Positions 1-13,500 of a DNA stretch of 64,000 nucleotides are shown in pieces. The notes beneath the pieces were generated by a model. The model saw only the letters and a list, made by a program, of their open reading frames with translations. It did not search any database and had not been told where the DNA came from. The stretch's first letter is position 1. Each line of letters starts with the position of its first letter. Origin of the DNA: Mesaphorura yosii (lineage: Eukaryota; Arthropoda; Collembola; Poduromorpha; Tullbergiidae); assembly GCA_009869945.1 (NCBI GenBank), contig WIXG01000022.1:62001-126000 (forward strand), written 5' to 3'. The translations under genes were made by a program, and so were the position numbers.

Positions 1-3000
1 TCATTCAAAGACGTGTGAATAACTTAAAGATAAGATTCACGCATAAGGTCTTACGAGTTGGGTGTTCATTGAATTCCACATTTCTTCGTATCTGCTTGAA
101 TGACATCGACTTGGCAGTTGGCACTTTGGTTTGAGTGCTGAAAATTCTGTTGCCTTCCTCAAATGTTTATCTGCTTCATGCTTTACATACAAAAATTCTT
201 CTACATTTCTCTCTTCAATTTATTTCTGCCGAAAGCCCAATAATTGTGAACAAAACCGACGAGCTGCAGACGAGAGACGCAGAGAGCAAAACAGTGACAC
301 GGACGAAATAGAAAGATCAAAGACCAAGTGACTATAGGCGCACGGAGCTTCGTGTAACAACAAAATTTACTTCTTTTGCACTTTTGATCCTTACATCGCC
401 TCTGCTTTTTGTTGCTTTTGTTGGATGGTCGGCTGTCGGCTTCACATTTTGCCTAATGAAAAATACAGGATAGCTGAAAGACACGAGCAAAGTAATCTAG
501 AGTAATGTAAAGAGTCCTGAGAGATACCGACAACAGGCAGCATAGCATTAGCCTTTGCTGTGTGCCTTGACTATTTCGGCACTTTGGGCACTTTGGCATG
601 GCACGAGTTATGTGCACGCGAAGAATGTGATGAGATGTGCAAGATAAACGAAACTCGAGAATAGGAATTGAAACAGCCGCCGCTTCAGCTGGCATTCTTC
701 TTTAAAACAATTTGTCGAACGAAATTGTATTCCACTGCAAGGGAAAAGGAGCAGGGCGAATGTGATGAGTTTTGTATTCTTCAAAGGCCTGACACGACAT
801 TCGCCTTTCGCCAATTCATTTCAGAACTCCCGACTCGGAACCCAACCTCATTTTCTCATAACTTCATTAGACATTCACTCGATGTTATTTTGGAACTCGA
901 AGCAGGAGCAGCGAGATATGTCTCTTGAGAATACACTAAGCTTTTGCCATCGCTAGCCTTCTCGTCGAAGATGAAAAGAGACAAGAAACTTGAATATACA
1001 ATTTGTACAGGGAACAATGTATTGCAAAATTTACTTGTTTCTTTTATGTACTGCCTGCACGTGATATTATTAAAATCCGGTGTACTGTCTACTTCTTTCA
1101 ACAGCATCACATTGCATCGCACAGGCAAAACGTGAAGACTTGCTCCTGCTTCCAGATAATAAGTTATGCATACATGAATGAACTGAACTGAAGGTGCAAC
1201 GCACAGTGTTCATTTCACGTTCATGTTCATATTTCGTCCAATATTCGTCCAGTCGTGAGAACATGGAGTAGAAACATGTATTATGTAATTTCATTTCGGA
1301 AAGGAAGAATGTGTGCGATCCACAAAAACATTTCTTCATGGAAAATATTATCTTTGCCCGCCACTGCTGGCTGCATTGTGCAGACAGAGAGAAAGTCTCG
1401 GTCTTACCAACTGCTGCATTCGATATATCGCGCACGTGGCGATACAATTTTCAGTTTTCACCGGAAGGCCAGCCAAAATGCGGAGAGAATGTTAATTTTG
1501 TTCATTTTGTGACCGGGCCGACTGACTGCGTTCCTTTATAATTATAAATTTTCCAATTTAAACTTTGCAGACGAGCAGCAGCAAGGACGAGATTAGACCG
1601 ACCAACCATGTAAATATGCATTCCTGCTTGGTGCGTGTTAAAATTTCATAAAGACTTGATTTGACTTGGACTCGGACTGACCCGATTAGTCATGAAAATG
1701 AGCTGAATAGGACATGAATAAGAGCGATGTAGGGTGCATTGCTCCGCTCAATTAAGAGTCGAGACGAGTAAATTGAGTTTTCGCACATAAGAAACCAGAA
1801 TTCTTTGATTAATTCAGGAAAGCGATGAGGTTTGAACTCCGGCACATACAAGCCTACGAACTAGGATTAAGAATTCTACGTTTGCGTTGCGTCAGCAGAA
1901 AAAGGAGAAATCCTACTGTCAGTCCACGATAATAAGTTTTTGAAACCATGTTTCATTTCACAGGCCTTGTGCGACATTTGCTGAGTTTGTGCTACGACAC
2001 AAAGTAATGGAAGATCAAATCACTCGAGTTCCTGCAAGCTTTCGTCTCCTTTTGCCATTTTTCGTGAGAAATTTGAAACTCTTGGTCTTATCTATTCTCA
2101 TTTTCTTCACAGCAGCGAGATGAGGGTGTCATCGTAAACTTTGACAAATTCAATCTCTTTTTGTCATCCACTCGCGACTGTTTCTGCTACTTTTCTGCTC
2201 TCGTCTGCTTTGCGTCTGTCTTTCTTGAGCTGTGCAGGAAGGCAAGAACAGCCATATATTATATTATCTCATGTAATATTTCTACACATTCCCACTGCTT
2301 CTGCTTCCTCCTTTCCATTTGCTCCTAGTCCGTCTTTCTCTCTGACGAAAAAGTATCATCATCGTAATGGAAAGAAAGTTTGAGAATTTTAGAACAGATG
2401 CATCAAAGTATGGCATGACATGACAGCAAGATTAAGTGAGGCAAGTCTGCCGCGCAGCAGCTCCAGCTGAACCAGACGCGGACGACGAGCAGAAGAAAAT
2501 TTACTCTGTGGAAGCTTAAAGTTAATAACAACATGGTTGGCTGAGTTGGAAGTTTACTTCGGCGCTCTTCGCTGCGTTCATCTTCTGGAATATCTTCTGA
2601 AATGAAAAAATAGTTGATCAACTTTACTTATTCGTAACCAGCAGCATGCCAGCATCCTTTTCCAGGGAATTACAAAGACTTAAGCAAGATTTTCTGTTGT
2701 CTTCCTTTCTCTTATTACAATACTTTACTCTGCTCCGAGTTTATTACATAATCCCGAAACTTAGTTTTAGAACAAGAAAAAAGTAATAATATGGGATTAC
2801 ACAGATACTGCTCGAGACAGCGCAGGCGGCCGGGAAAGCGAAGGCTCGTCTTTCGCCTGTCATTATGTTCCAAGTCTGGATGGATTAGTTTTGTCACGAA
2901 TCTTCTCTTTTCCAAATTATTGACGAACGCTGACACTGCTTCGTGCACTGGTCTGCTGTTTCTCCATGTTTTATGACAGATTTTCATTTATTTTGGTTCT

Positions 3001-6000
3001 GCAGCTCCAGTTTCCTTCAATTAGCGTTGCTGGTCATGTATAGCGTGGCCTCAAACGCCAGAGCGTCTGCATTAATGAAAGCTGGACATGAGTAGAATCA
3101 TTGAGTGTTTAAATTAGTCGGCTGATTTGTTATTTCTGCGTGTGACAGTCATCCGTAATACCAAATGCCTTTACAAAATCAAAACATAAAAACTAGTCAC
3201 TGCACACAGGCAGCAAGAGATTAGATGAATCTAAATACGAAAAGGTGGCGTATCGTCTGTAAACCATAAAAACCGCATCACGAGAGAGTGAAATGAGCTG
3301 CATGTTGTGCCGAGCATTGTGTATAATATCCTCTCAAAGTCAGTTATCCAATAATCTCGCACACTGTATGAAATCCATTCAGAAAAGTCGAACTAAGCCC
3401 TTTATGCTGCGTTCTTCTCCGCTTGCTTTCGTCGCCTTTGCTAAGCTGCAGTCACCACTGCTTCACGAGATCAATATAAGGTTGCTCGTTCCATTTTGCA
3501 TTCCGCAGACCACACCGTAAGTGTCAAATTCTGTTAAGCAGAGAATGAAAATAATTAAATTTGGACTGCAGTCTTGGTAAATTGAACAACTTGTCACGAG
3601 TTTCGGTCTAAATTGGTTAAATTGACTAAATACCGTCTTGAGGGCCACGAGAACACGCTGTCAGCCGTTTAATTGTTTCCAACTGGGAGTCAAACGCAGA
3701 ATTGCTGCATAGTTCTTCCAGACGTTGCATAAGTTCTAGTCTCGTTAATAATTGTTGGCCAATTATCGAGAGTGCTCCTGCGTTATCTGCGTTGCTGTTC
3801 TTCTTCCTTTGAAGCTAAACGAGAGAATTACTCCATTAAAATCACTCGGCTTGAAATGAATACTATTTGAATATCATGAAGTACTCACGTGCTTGTCCAG
3901 TTTCCATTGCTTTAATTGAGATTTATGGACGTCTAGCATTAATTCCTTTCCCCAGCCAGCTTGCCTGGACTGCAATCATGCAATGCCTCAAAAGGAGGCA
4001 GTCCGTGAAATTTCGTTCCAAATTCATGATCTCATCCGTCATCGACTTTGTAAATTCTTCATCTCCAATTTCTCCCACCATCTTTTAAATTCTCATGAAT
4101 TTATATCGTTCCATTGTTGCATTTTCACACCTTTTCTCATCATTTTCCATTCCATCTTTTGTGCAATCTGATTCGAAACATGGCCATGATCGAGCAATAA
4201 AAGTATGGACAAAAGCAGCCACCATCACGTCGCCGTTCTTCGTGGGTCCTAATAAAAGACAAGAAATGGAAAGAGACTAAATTATTTTACTCTTCATAAG
4301 TCAACCAATAATAATCCATAATCCTGCAGGGCATTCGGCCATACATCACGCGCTTGTTTCTGGCATTATTGGTTTCAGCCAGTTAACAAAAGCCCCAAAT
4401 CTTTGCTTGTTTCAATACAAAATCAACCTCGAAAAACTGAAAGCATCCAACTTCATGAATTATTTCATTCAGGCGGAATCTTTTCTACCACATTTAAACA
4501 CGGACATTGTTGTTGGCTATTTTTTGTCTTTGTCTTTTGTGAATATTTCTTCGCTTCTGCTTTCTCACCGTGCGTTTCATCATTTATTCATGGAGTCCAT
4601 TCATTCTCGGATTCAGCGTGAAGCAATGAATCGAAAGCAGTAAATCGAAAATCCGGTGTGGTTGCTCGGTTCCAGATTAGTGCTTTTATGACCGCAATGG
4701 CGTTATTGACTTTGAGCGACGAATTACAATAATAAGGAAGATTTTTTTTTACAGTACGCACAAGATATACGACCTCATAGGTGAGGTTATGTACACACAA
4801 AGACTTCCATTCTTCTTCCTGAACTTTTACCCCGGTGACATTCGTTGACAGACTGCAATATAAAGTCGGGCCCACAAAAGCCAAAAAACCGAGAAAAACA
4901 AACTCAGTCAGAGTAGAATCAACATTTTCCTTTTAGAATATAGCAAGAATAGCAGGGAGCAGAGCAATGGGAATAATTCAGAGAGCTTGAAGGTTTTATC
5001 ATCACTGTGTCGTAAAACTCTTCTGGCAAAATACAAGAAAGTTCTGTTCGAGTCCGTGCCTTCATTTTCTCTCCAGACTTGGGACCCATTTAATAGGATG
5101 GCACGACATGATACGGCGTATCTGAGATCACTTCCGCGTACAACTTTGTGTGCAGTGCGGAGGAAGGAAAGAGCAAAGTTGGTTGGTTTGGTTGACAAAA
5201 TGACAGAAATGCCAATGGAGGCTCTTCTAAAAAAACGGAACGCAAATGCAGTAAAAGATAATCCAAAAGCAAACTTTATCCAGCCAAGCTCCCATGTACA
5301 TGTGTACCCAAGAGGAGGAAAGCAATGCATTGCATCATGCTGAGTTGGTTCTTTTGATGATGGAATAAGAAAGGAAAATGCTTTTAACTAAATTACGTTT
5401 TCAGACGAGACCAAGAGGAATATCCACCAGCTAGCTTCTGCTGGAAAGAGGAATGTCGAAGAAAAATGCTTCTCATTTTTACTGAAAGTGGAAAAATCTT
5501 CTTTCTTACTCTTTTGCCCATTTACGTGAGCTGAACTCAAGAAACGTATTATTTTGTATTAGATTTTTTGCTCAAGGTATTGCATTGCAGTTGGTATAAA
5601 ATATAAAATCAAAATGGAAGATCAGCTCGCTTTGCAGCAGTGCGTATTGAAAGTACAGGCTCGATTCAGTAGAGGAAACTTTTGATTCTTGTCGTGCGTA
5701 ATAACAATGCGATGTGGTTTGACTACAAAATGTCTTCTTATCAAGGAAAATACTCGGAGACGGTTTTTTATCATGCAGCCATGCTCTCCGTTGACATTTT
5801 CCTGACATTCGCAGCGGCTTTGATATTAAAATAGATTATCATATGAGGAGAGATAGGATCTAATTTTGAATGCACACAGTGTTCCGAGCGAGTTTCTCTT
5901 CAACTTTTAATGAAAATATTGATCTCGCCTTGCTCGTGTTGTTGTGCCGTGGGTGGGAATGAATGAAAGGCTTCGTGAGCGCAAGTTTGCCAGAGCACAA

Positions 6001-9000
6001 GCCCACAAAATCCAGTTCAAGTCGATGTGCTTGTTGGAAGGCAATTCATTTTATGCAATCAAACCGGCGAGGTTTAACGAAGGATATCAAAATGGATTGC
6101 CGGCCTTTCTTTTCCCAAATGACCACCAAATCTGTAACGCTTTTGACATTTAAAATTGAAAGAAATAGAAAGTTAGCATGTAAAGCAAGTAAAGAAAAGA
6201 TGCAATGGTAACCGTCTTGTTTACGGAAACGTTCTAACGAAGGAGACAAACTTTCATCATAAAAGCTGACCTTCAAGTGGCATTTAAGGTGTTTGATGAA
6301 CATTAAAAAGATCGTTCCTTCCAGTTTACTCGTTGTTTTGTTTTAGTGCGAGTAGTGAAATTTAAGTTTCAGTTTATAAAAAATTACTGCCAGCCCGTAG
6401 ACTAAACTTTCTTAGTATTCTTGTACCTCATATAACTGTAATGTCGAACGCGAACACTTCACGCGTGGTATTTACGCTTTATTGTAACACAAAACCATTC
6501 CTGTGCATTCGTGGGCCGTAAAAATAATATTATTATTATGTGCGTATAAAATGAATATTATTACCACTTAAAACAGTTTGTAAAAACGCATTTACCGCAC
6601 GAGCAACCGGCTTGACGGAGACTTTGTTGATTCTGCCTACCGCAAAGCAGCACAAAGCGCAAAAAGTGTATGTTGTACTTTAATATCTGTCGCACTGGTA
6701 CTTGCATAGCACAGATACAGATGTCAGTTCTGAAAATGTCAATGATGATATCAAGACAGTATCAAGAAAAGCCGAATGTTTATAATCTTTGAAGATGCGA
6801 AAACCTTGCGCGTATAATTTCTATAAAATGTTTCATTCGCACGACTACGATGTTATAACCTCGGTTTATAATATTGATAAGATTCAGATCCGAAAGCTTA
6901 AGATGCTGATATTAGAGTTGGAATTGACTACTTTGATTCAGACAAAATGTCACACACAAAACATTTATGATTAAGTTATCTTCACCTTGAATCTTACAGA
7001 ACAGGAGCTCGCCTATGTATAATACTATTGCAGTTACTACTATTGCAATCATTCAATTTGCGTGGGATTTTAAGATCTACTTTCTTAATTAATGCATCAG
7101 GCGACTCGAAGCGATGACGAAATTACGTACAAACGGACAGCTAAACTCAGCTTCATATTTGGAATTGTAGTTTGAATTTGGCATCACAATACGAACAACT
7201 TCAACTAACAATGTTTCTCTACAACTTGCTTTGTAAGCTTGCATTTTCCATTCTTGCGTATTTCAATTCTCTTCAATCCTTCCACCCTCTCTGTGCAGCA
7301 TTTTGCAGCTTGGTTAATCCTTTTGCTGCCCTTTCTGCTATGTTTTTGTGCTTTTCACATAAATTAAGTTGGCTTTCCACAAAACATCCTAAAAAGAATA
7401 AAAGGAAATTCCTGCTTTCAAAGACCCTCCCGTTCTAGAATGGCCGTCTGCAACATTTTGTCCAATGACTCTTTCGCCTCCTGTGCGATCGATCCAAGCG
7501 GTGTCCCTAATGCAACACAGTGCTGAGAGAGATGCGCAGTCTGCTCAGGACAAACATACCACTTGTGCAGGATTTGGAAGCAGTTAGTTTCTTGTACGCA
7601 AGCGAAACCAGACTCACGTTGAGCAATGTGAAGGAAGCAAAAGTCGCTGCTGCTGTTGCCTGAAGTTGACATTTGACTGAATATGCAACGTGCAAGGCCT
7701 TGACGGGGTAATTCTTCTTATGCTGCTAACTGCAATTCATGCTGCTAACGATGAATTTAAATTTTAAAACGAGTAAAGCATTCTGCTGGTTTAAATTTAA
7801 ATTGATTTAAGTCTGCTACTTCACACGCTGGTATTTAAAAGTCCTTGCAATCCTAATGCAATGAGTTACTCTAGGTTTGACTAGTAGGAGAAAAGCTTGT
7901 AAGCATTATCGTGTGTCGGATAGACACAACACTCAAGAATTGATTTCTTGCCAACACAAAGACTACTGTTTTTAGAGGCTGCAAGGCCTGAAGTTTGGAG
8001 GAGTCCAATTGACGCTCTTTGAAATTCATCTTTAGTGTCAATTTCTTGGTTCCAATGATTAGAAGCGATAGTGAAATGTGGTTTTCGTTATTTGTTAAAG
8101 GAGCGTAAATCTTTTTAGGATTCCTAAAGACTAAGCAGAGAATTGATTAAACCCAACACTTTAGCACAATGCTACATTTGTAGTTAATGGACTCAACCTC
8201 CACTTGCTCAATTAAATCGTGCGAATTCCTGTTTTCTGAAACCAATTTAGCATTACTTCGTCCAGCATCTGAATGTAGAAAAGTAATATTCACGTGCCGA
8301 ATTTTCCACAATTCCTGCTCCTTAGGGACTGGGAAGGGAAAATATTAAGAACGCTAAATGCGCCGTGAAGAGAAGGGTGGAAAGTGGAAATGGTCTTGGT
8401 CTTTGAGCAATGGACAGGACGACTGTCGTAGCTTGAAATGATGATGCAAGTCTAAGCCCAGCAGCAAAGAATTTTCGCATTAGGCTTCCGTATCTGCTAT
8501 GGCAGGGCAGGCAACGCAATGGCATGGAACAAACTCGCGTGGAATAAATATTACACATTATACGAAATGGGGTGCCGAAATTGTACGGAATTTATAGACA
8601 CGGGAAATCATAACGGGGAAAATGGAGAAAAAGCAGGACGTCCAGCCCATGAAGGAATCCGTGAATCTGGAATGAAATTTCTCTCCTTTCCTAGCTCTTT
8701 ACATACAAATTATCGAATTATTTTGTCCGAGGCTAGAAATGGTTTGGTCGGAAGTTTGTTTCGACTAGTCTTCTCATAGCCTTCGAGAATATCAAGACGC
8801 CAAGCTTGATTAGACCGTCGCGATCCACTGGCAACGCCAAGGCTAACTGCTTCCTTCTCAATGTAAACGCCTGCTTGTTCGAATGGTGACGTGAAAGAAG
8901 TAAGAGTGAAAGGGGCAAAAAGACCTGAAAAGGAAGATGCTCTAAAAAAAATCAGGGAATTGTTTGTTGTATCGCATCTTGGAACTCTCCGGGGTTTAAG

Positions 9001-10514
9001 AAAGGACATGCGGATAAAAAATGTTGCCTACGGAGAAACCTTTGTGATAGCAAGGACAACGCTGCAAAAAATGAAAACTCAAAGCACGGCTTATTTGACA
9101 AACGCAAGATTTCAGCGATGGCTTAATTAAGCCTGAATGTCTTAATATGTTTACTTAAACGCCTAACTCCCAGATGCGTTAAGTAAGAAATTCCTAATAA
9201 TCTGCGATTTGAGGTAGATTAATACATATTTTGTCGACCCTCTTCAGAATACTTTTTCAATTTTAAAATAGAAGACAACATTTATGCTACACCGTCAGAT
9301 AGTTTTATAAACGAGCTTGATATCCGCTAACTCTACCTAGGTCCCGCTGATAGGCGTAAAAATGACTGCATATTAAACGAGGCGTGTAATAATTTACCTG
9401 CAGAGCTATGAAGGTCCAGTCCATCGAATTCCAGGTGCTAAGCTCGCAAATTCCCGTCGACGCGTACTTGGCGCTAATCACTGAACCAGCTAGTTAAACT
9501 TAAATTATTTCTCAATTATCTGAGTATATACTCAGCAGCGTCTGACAGTTATCCAAGCGAAGGGACGACTAAAACGTATCTCGAATTATGGCACAGAAAC
9601 GAGTCAGAAAAGTACGTCAAGGGCTGAAAAATGAACAATCTATTCATTTCATCTACATTATTATCCACCATCCAGCAGCAGCAGTCATCCGTCCACATTG
9701 CATCCAGTCGTTTGAAATGTATGACTTTTCCTCGGAGAATGAAAGAAGAGATACAAAAAATAACGAGAGTAACTAAATACTTTCCGAGTCGGAGGCTTGT
9801 GCTGGCAGGCAACAATAACATTATTATTAGGCTTGTATTATTATATGATGCTTATGCTTAGCGCTGGAGCCGTGTACGCGAGGCAATAATGGTCCAATTT
9901 TTTGCACTAGTTCCTAATTCTGTCGCTTTACCCGTCCGTCAGTCAGTCTTCGGTACGCTGCTCCTGCGTCTTCCTTTTATGACAGCCAAGAGCGAAGCAG
10001 CAAGCCCCCCAGCCCAATGGCACTTTTCTATTATCTCTGACATGTTTCCTTTCGTCTCGGGAAGGTCGGAACATCTGCCTTGGACAAGAGAAATACCTTC
10101 TCTTGTAAATGACAGGCTATGCTCGCGGCTCTCAGCGCAGGATGGAAGATAACTCTCATGAAATCAGCATTGTTGGAATACGCAAAGAATGTATGAAGTT
10201 ATTAGGATGATACTGAAATGAAATGTGTTTGTGGTTCACGCCTTTTTATTTCCCAAATATACTTTCCTTCAATGCTTTATACTAATTATTGATACAACAA
10301 ATTCCTGACGCTACTGCTAATTTAATTATAGCTCGCCCTGCTTTTAAACTCAATTATATGCTAGAGGCAAGAATTCAGCAATCAGATGAATACTTCTTCG
10401 GCCCAATCATCAGGAGCAGCAAGAAATCTAAAAAAAAATGACCAACTTGACCGATGATCGATGCATTAAGATGGACGATGACCGTTCACATTCTCTCCTC
10501 ACGTTGATTTGTTC
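1..10514. other. Non-coding intergenic region, probable Abd-B to abd-A interval
   Basis: I see no gene here. The open reading frames are short (mostly under 130 codons), overlap on both strands and carry no recognisable domain. No convincing tRNA, rRNA or transposon protein was seen. From the position left of the iab-4/iab-8 hairpin and the + strand orientation of abd-A, this should be part of the interval between Abd-B (expected off the left edge) and abd-A. In other arthropods that interval holds infra-abdominal enhancers, insulators and non-coding transcripts. That role is inferred from synteny only; I did not identify an individual enhancer or boundary. Confidence 0.6.
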
Positions 10515-10588
10515 TCGCCTGTTACGTATACAGAAGGTATACCCGAGGTATCAGGCACTCAGGATACATTCAGTATACGTGCAGGAAA
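10515..10588 (+). ncRNA. mir-iab-8: microRNA precursor mir-iab-8 (same strand as abd-A)
   Basis: The + strand folds into a hairpin. The 5' arm from about 10518 to 10543 pairs with the 3' arm from about 10560 to 10585, with a bulge near 10523 and mismatches at 10532, 10536 and 10541. The 5' arm begins TTACGTATAC at 10522 and matches Drosophila miR-iab-8-5p as I remember it, except for one central substitution (A at 10532 where the fly has T) and one extra C near its end. The 3' arm from 10561 matches miR-iab-8-3p, AGGATACATTCAGTATACGT. A CNNC motif (CTTC) lies at 10600-10603, about 18 bases past the 3' arm, where the Microprocessor prefers it. In flies iab-8 comes from the Hox-sense strand upstream of abd-A and represses Ubx, abd-A and the cofactor genes hth and exd. 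Position and strand agree with that. Exact mature ends are inferred. Confidence 0.9.
10515..10588 (-). ncRNA. mir-iab-4: microRNA precursor mir-iab-4 (antisense partner of mir-iab-8)
   Basis: Read on the - strand, bases 10580 down to 10559 are identical over all 22 positions to the mature miR-iab-4-5p of Drosophila as I remember it; it starts ACGTATACTGAATGTATCCT. The other arm, 10545 down to 10522, corresponds to miR-iab-4-3p with one central change and one inserted G near its 5' end. A CNNC motif (CAAC on the - strand, bases 10506-10503) lies about 16 bases beyond the 3' arm. iab-4 is a deeply conserved arthropod Hox-complex microRNA between abd-A and Abd-B, transcribed opposite to the Hox genes, as it would be here. 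Its fly targets include Ubx. The primary transcript and its promoter cannot be placed from sequence alone. Confidence 0.93.
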
Positions 10589-13500
10589 GTGACAAAAATC
10601 TTCAACTGACAAGTCTCAGTCTGGACGGTCTATGAATTGCTACCGCATGACGAAGTGAAGAATCCTGTAAAAAAGTTTAATCACACCTGTACCCAGACGG
10701 TAAACAACTCGACCAAGAATTTTGTACGAAAAACCATAAAGTTACTCTCTGCATCTGCAGCATTTTCGCCCTGTTGATGCTGATTAGGATGATAAGGACT
10801 TGATTACGTGTTAATCTTTTTTGTTTTTATACTCTTCAAATTACCAATGTGTCGCTGTAAAATTGTTGTAATGAGGTAATCTGTTTTGCCCTTTCTCATT
10901 CAGCATCAAAGCAACAAAATGTAATTTATAGGTGGATTGTTCTCAGGCGTAGAAAAAATTAAGAGTAATAATTATTAAGTCTGACTTTAACCTTTATAAT
11001 GTGTAATAAACGCTATCAATAAACTCATCACATCATCCCTCAGCTCAGTGTCTGCGGTGGTGTTCATGTACAGCACAGGAAAGGGGTAGACAAAGTCTTG
11101 TTAAAAAGTATAAACGAAGGTCAACAGTAAGAACCAATAGCACAATAAAGTTCGTTTTTTGCAGTCACAGTCCCTCAGGTTTGAGTCTGGACTGTGAGAA
11201 ATGCATTGTATTGCAAAGCACGAAGCCTGTAAAGAGAACTTCCTCGTAATACGAATCGTATTTGACAGCAAGAGCTCCAATAAAAAGCAAAAACGCAAGG
11301 ACACTTTAAAATGAACCCTTTCCTTTATTGCAGCAAAAAATGGCAGCGAACTGATGAATGTAGGATTCATTTGTTAACATTAGCGCAAGTTAATGTTAAT
11401 ACGACGTGCACTTACTCGAGCATAATCTGAAAGACCTTGAAAATATGTGAAGATGCGGACGTTTGATTTGATGCGCTAAATCTCAACCAAACCAATATCA
11501 ATTTACATGCGCGGATTACGATTACTTTACCATACCATCCACCAATCTGTGATCGCGTGATGTGTCAGGGAGTTTCGCTTGAGCCTGGGATTAGGATCCT
11601 AAATTTCTTTGTAATCACAGCTCGCAGCGCAGCACAGTACGGCGTCAGCAAATCAGCATCTGTCAAAGATGAGACAAAATTATTACAAAGCTGTATTACA
11701 CTATTACCGATACACTCTGAGCGAAGTACAAAAACACAAACCACAGATTCTATTTACCTTTGCTCACCAACGTCCTTTTGTAGGTAAATAATAATAAGAG
11801 ATTAAATTGCAAGTTTTATTTCACTGACAAAATAAATACACTTTAAAGTGGATCTGAATTGTGTAACTCTGTTGGAGTGTGAAACAACGTACAAAATCTC
11901 GAAAAAAATTAAATAAATAAAACCCAGCCTGCCTGCTTTGGCTTCTGACTTTTTGTTTCTCTCGTTAAATCCGAAACTTACGTACGTGAGCCCGTCGTCG
12001 CTGCTCGCCTTTTAAAATCCTCCGTCCTGGTTGACGATTGAGTTCAGTCTTGGCTGCTGCTGGCTGGCTGCGGTTGGGGAAGATGAAAGATGCTGACGAC
12101 GACGATGATGATGAAGCAGTTGAAAACTTGTGGATGATGATGAAGGGAGAACGCGAGCCTATTTTGAGAAGATTGAGCCAAGTAACAAAGCTGTACACAA
12201 CCGTAATAGCATACCGAAGGAAGAAGGAAATAAGAGAAGTCACAAAAAATAAGACCTTTTCGTTCTTTCTTTCCTATTTCGGGCTCTCGTTCGTTGTTCC
12301 TAAAATTCACTCATTCGCGTAGCTGGCTTGCACTGGGAACATTGTATTGAGACATACTGCCATGTTACAAAGGCTGGATACAATGTATGTAAATATTGAA
12401 TTAAGAAATGGAATAGAGAAAGACTGGGTTGGAGCTGGAAGGTAGGAAATCGAAGTTGCCTTCCAGCAGCGACTCGACAATGGCTGGCAGCTTTTAACTT
12501 GTTTCCCTTCCTTGCCTGGATTTCCAGTGGACCGGAGTGAAACGACGAGGAGAAGAAGGGTTTAAAAGTGCACCAATCGAAGAACATTGCCTCAATGCAT
12601 GCGAACAGTCTGAAGCCACGGCTTTAGGGCCAAAACACGTTCTTTGCTGCTGGAGAAGTCTCGCTCGGGTTTGCTGGAAAGCATGAGCAAGAATTGGGGA
12701 GAAACATTCAAACCCGGCCGAATCGAAACACTGGGGTCTTTTCTTTTTAGTAATTTCCGTTTTTTTCCTTTTTGACTTGTGTAACGCAACTGCTGCGCTG
12801 CTGCTGCGTACCGAAAGCAATTTTCACTTGTCTGCATGGAGGAAGAGTTGAACTTAATAAGTAATATCAGCAGTATTCAATTCTGTAGACTGTGGGGAGG
12901 TGATATCGAGCACAATGCCCGCAGACGCCTACAACGTCTCTAAAAATATGCAGCATGTGATGATGGGCACGGTCGATTTTGATTAATAATGTTTCTTGAT
13001 TTGCCAATGGCGAATACAAGCTTTCAAGGATTATCACAATTAAAAAATTCAGCAAATATTATTGTTTCAAGAAGGGTTAATTTAAAGAAGTTCGTTGCGA
13101 GTATTCAGTTAGTTTTTGCCATTCAGAATGGCTGACGCCAGTAGAAAAGTTGCATTTCCTTTCTAAGAAGTCAAGTCGTGTGATTGTAGAAAGCTGGTCT
13201 TCCCATGTGCTAGTTGAGTAATTGCACACAAATGTGTTTCAACTAGCTTAACGTATTGGAAATGTCACCTGAGGCTTCAAAGTGCGATTTCAGCTATGAA
13301 ATATTAAAAACGCGACTTTTCACAATATGAGCACAGCCGTTCCTTTTTTGCCACAATAAATCCCATTTCACTGACGCACTGCACATTGACGCAGACGGAG
13401 CAAGAGAATGCTGTAGTCTTCCTTCACAAGATGCCCATTTATTCCATGTGCACCGGGCAGGGATAAAAAAATTTTAGCCCTATTATTCCAATTATTGCAG

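Noticed and set aside
4908..5343. Overlapping frames of 140 (-) and 118 (+) codons
   Set aside because: Sense and antisense frames over the same bases, neither with a domain. They look like shadows of one low-stop stretch.
12038..12322. 94-codon frame with an acidic Asp run
   Set aside because: The Asp run is just the GAC/GAT microsatellite translated; the rest has no protein character.
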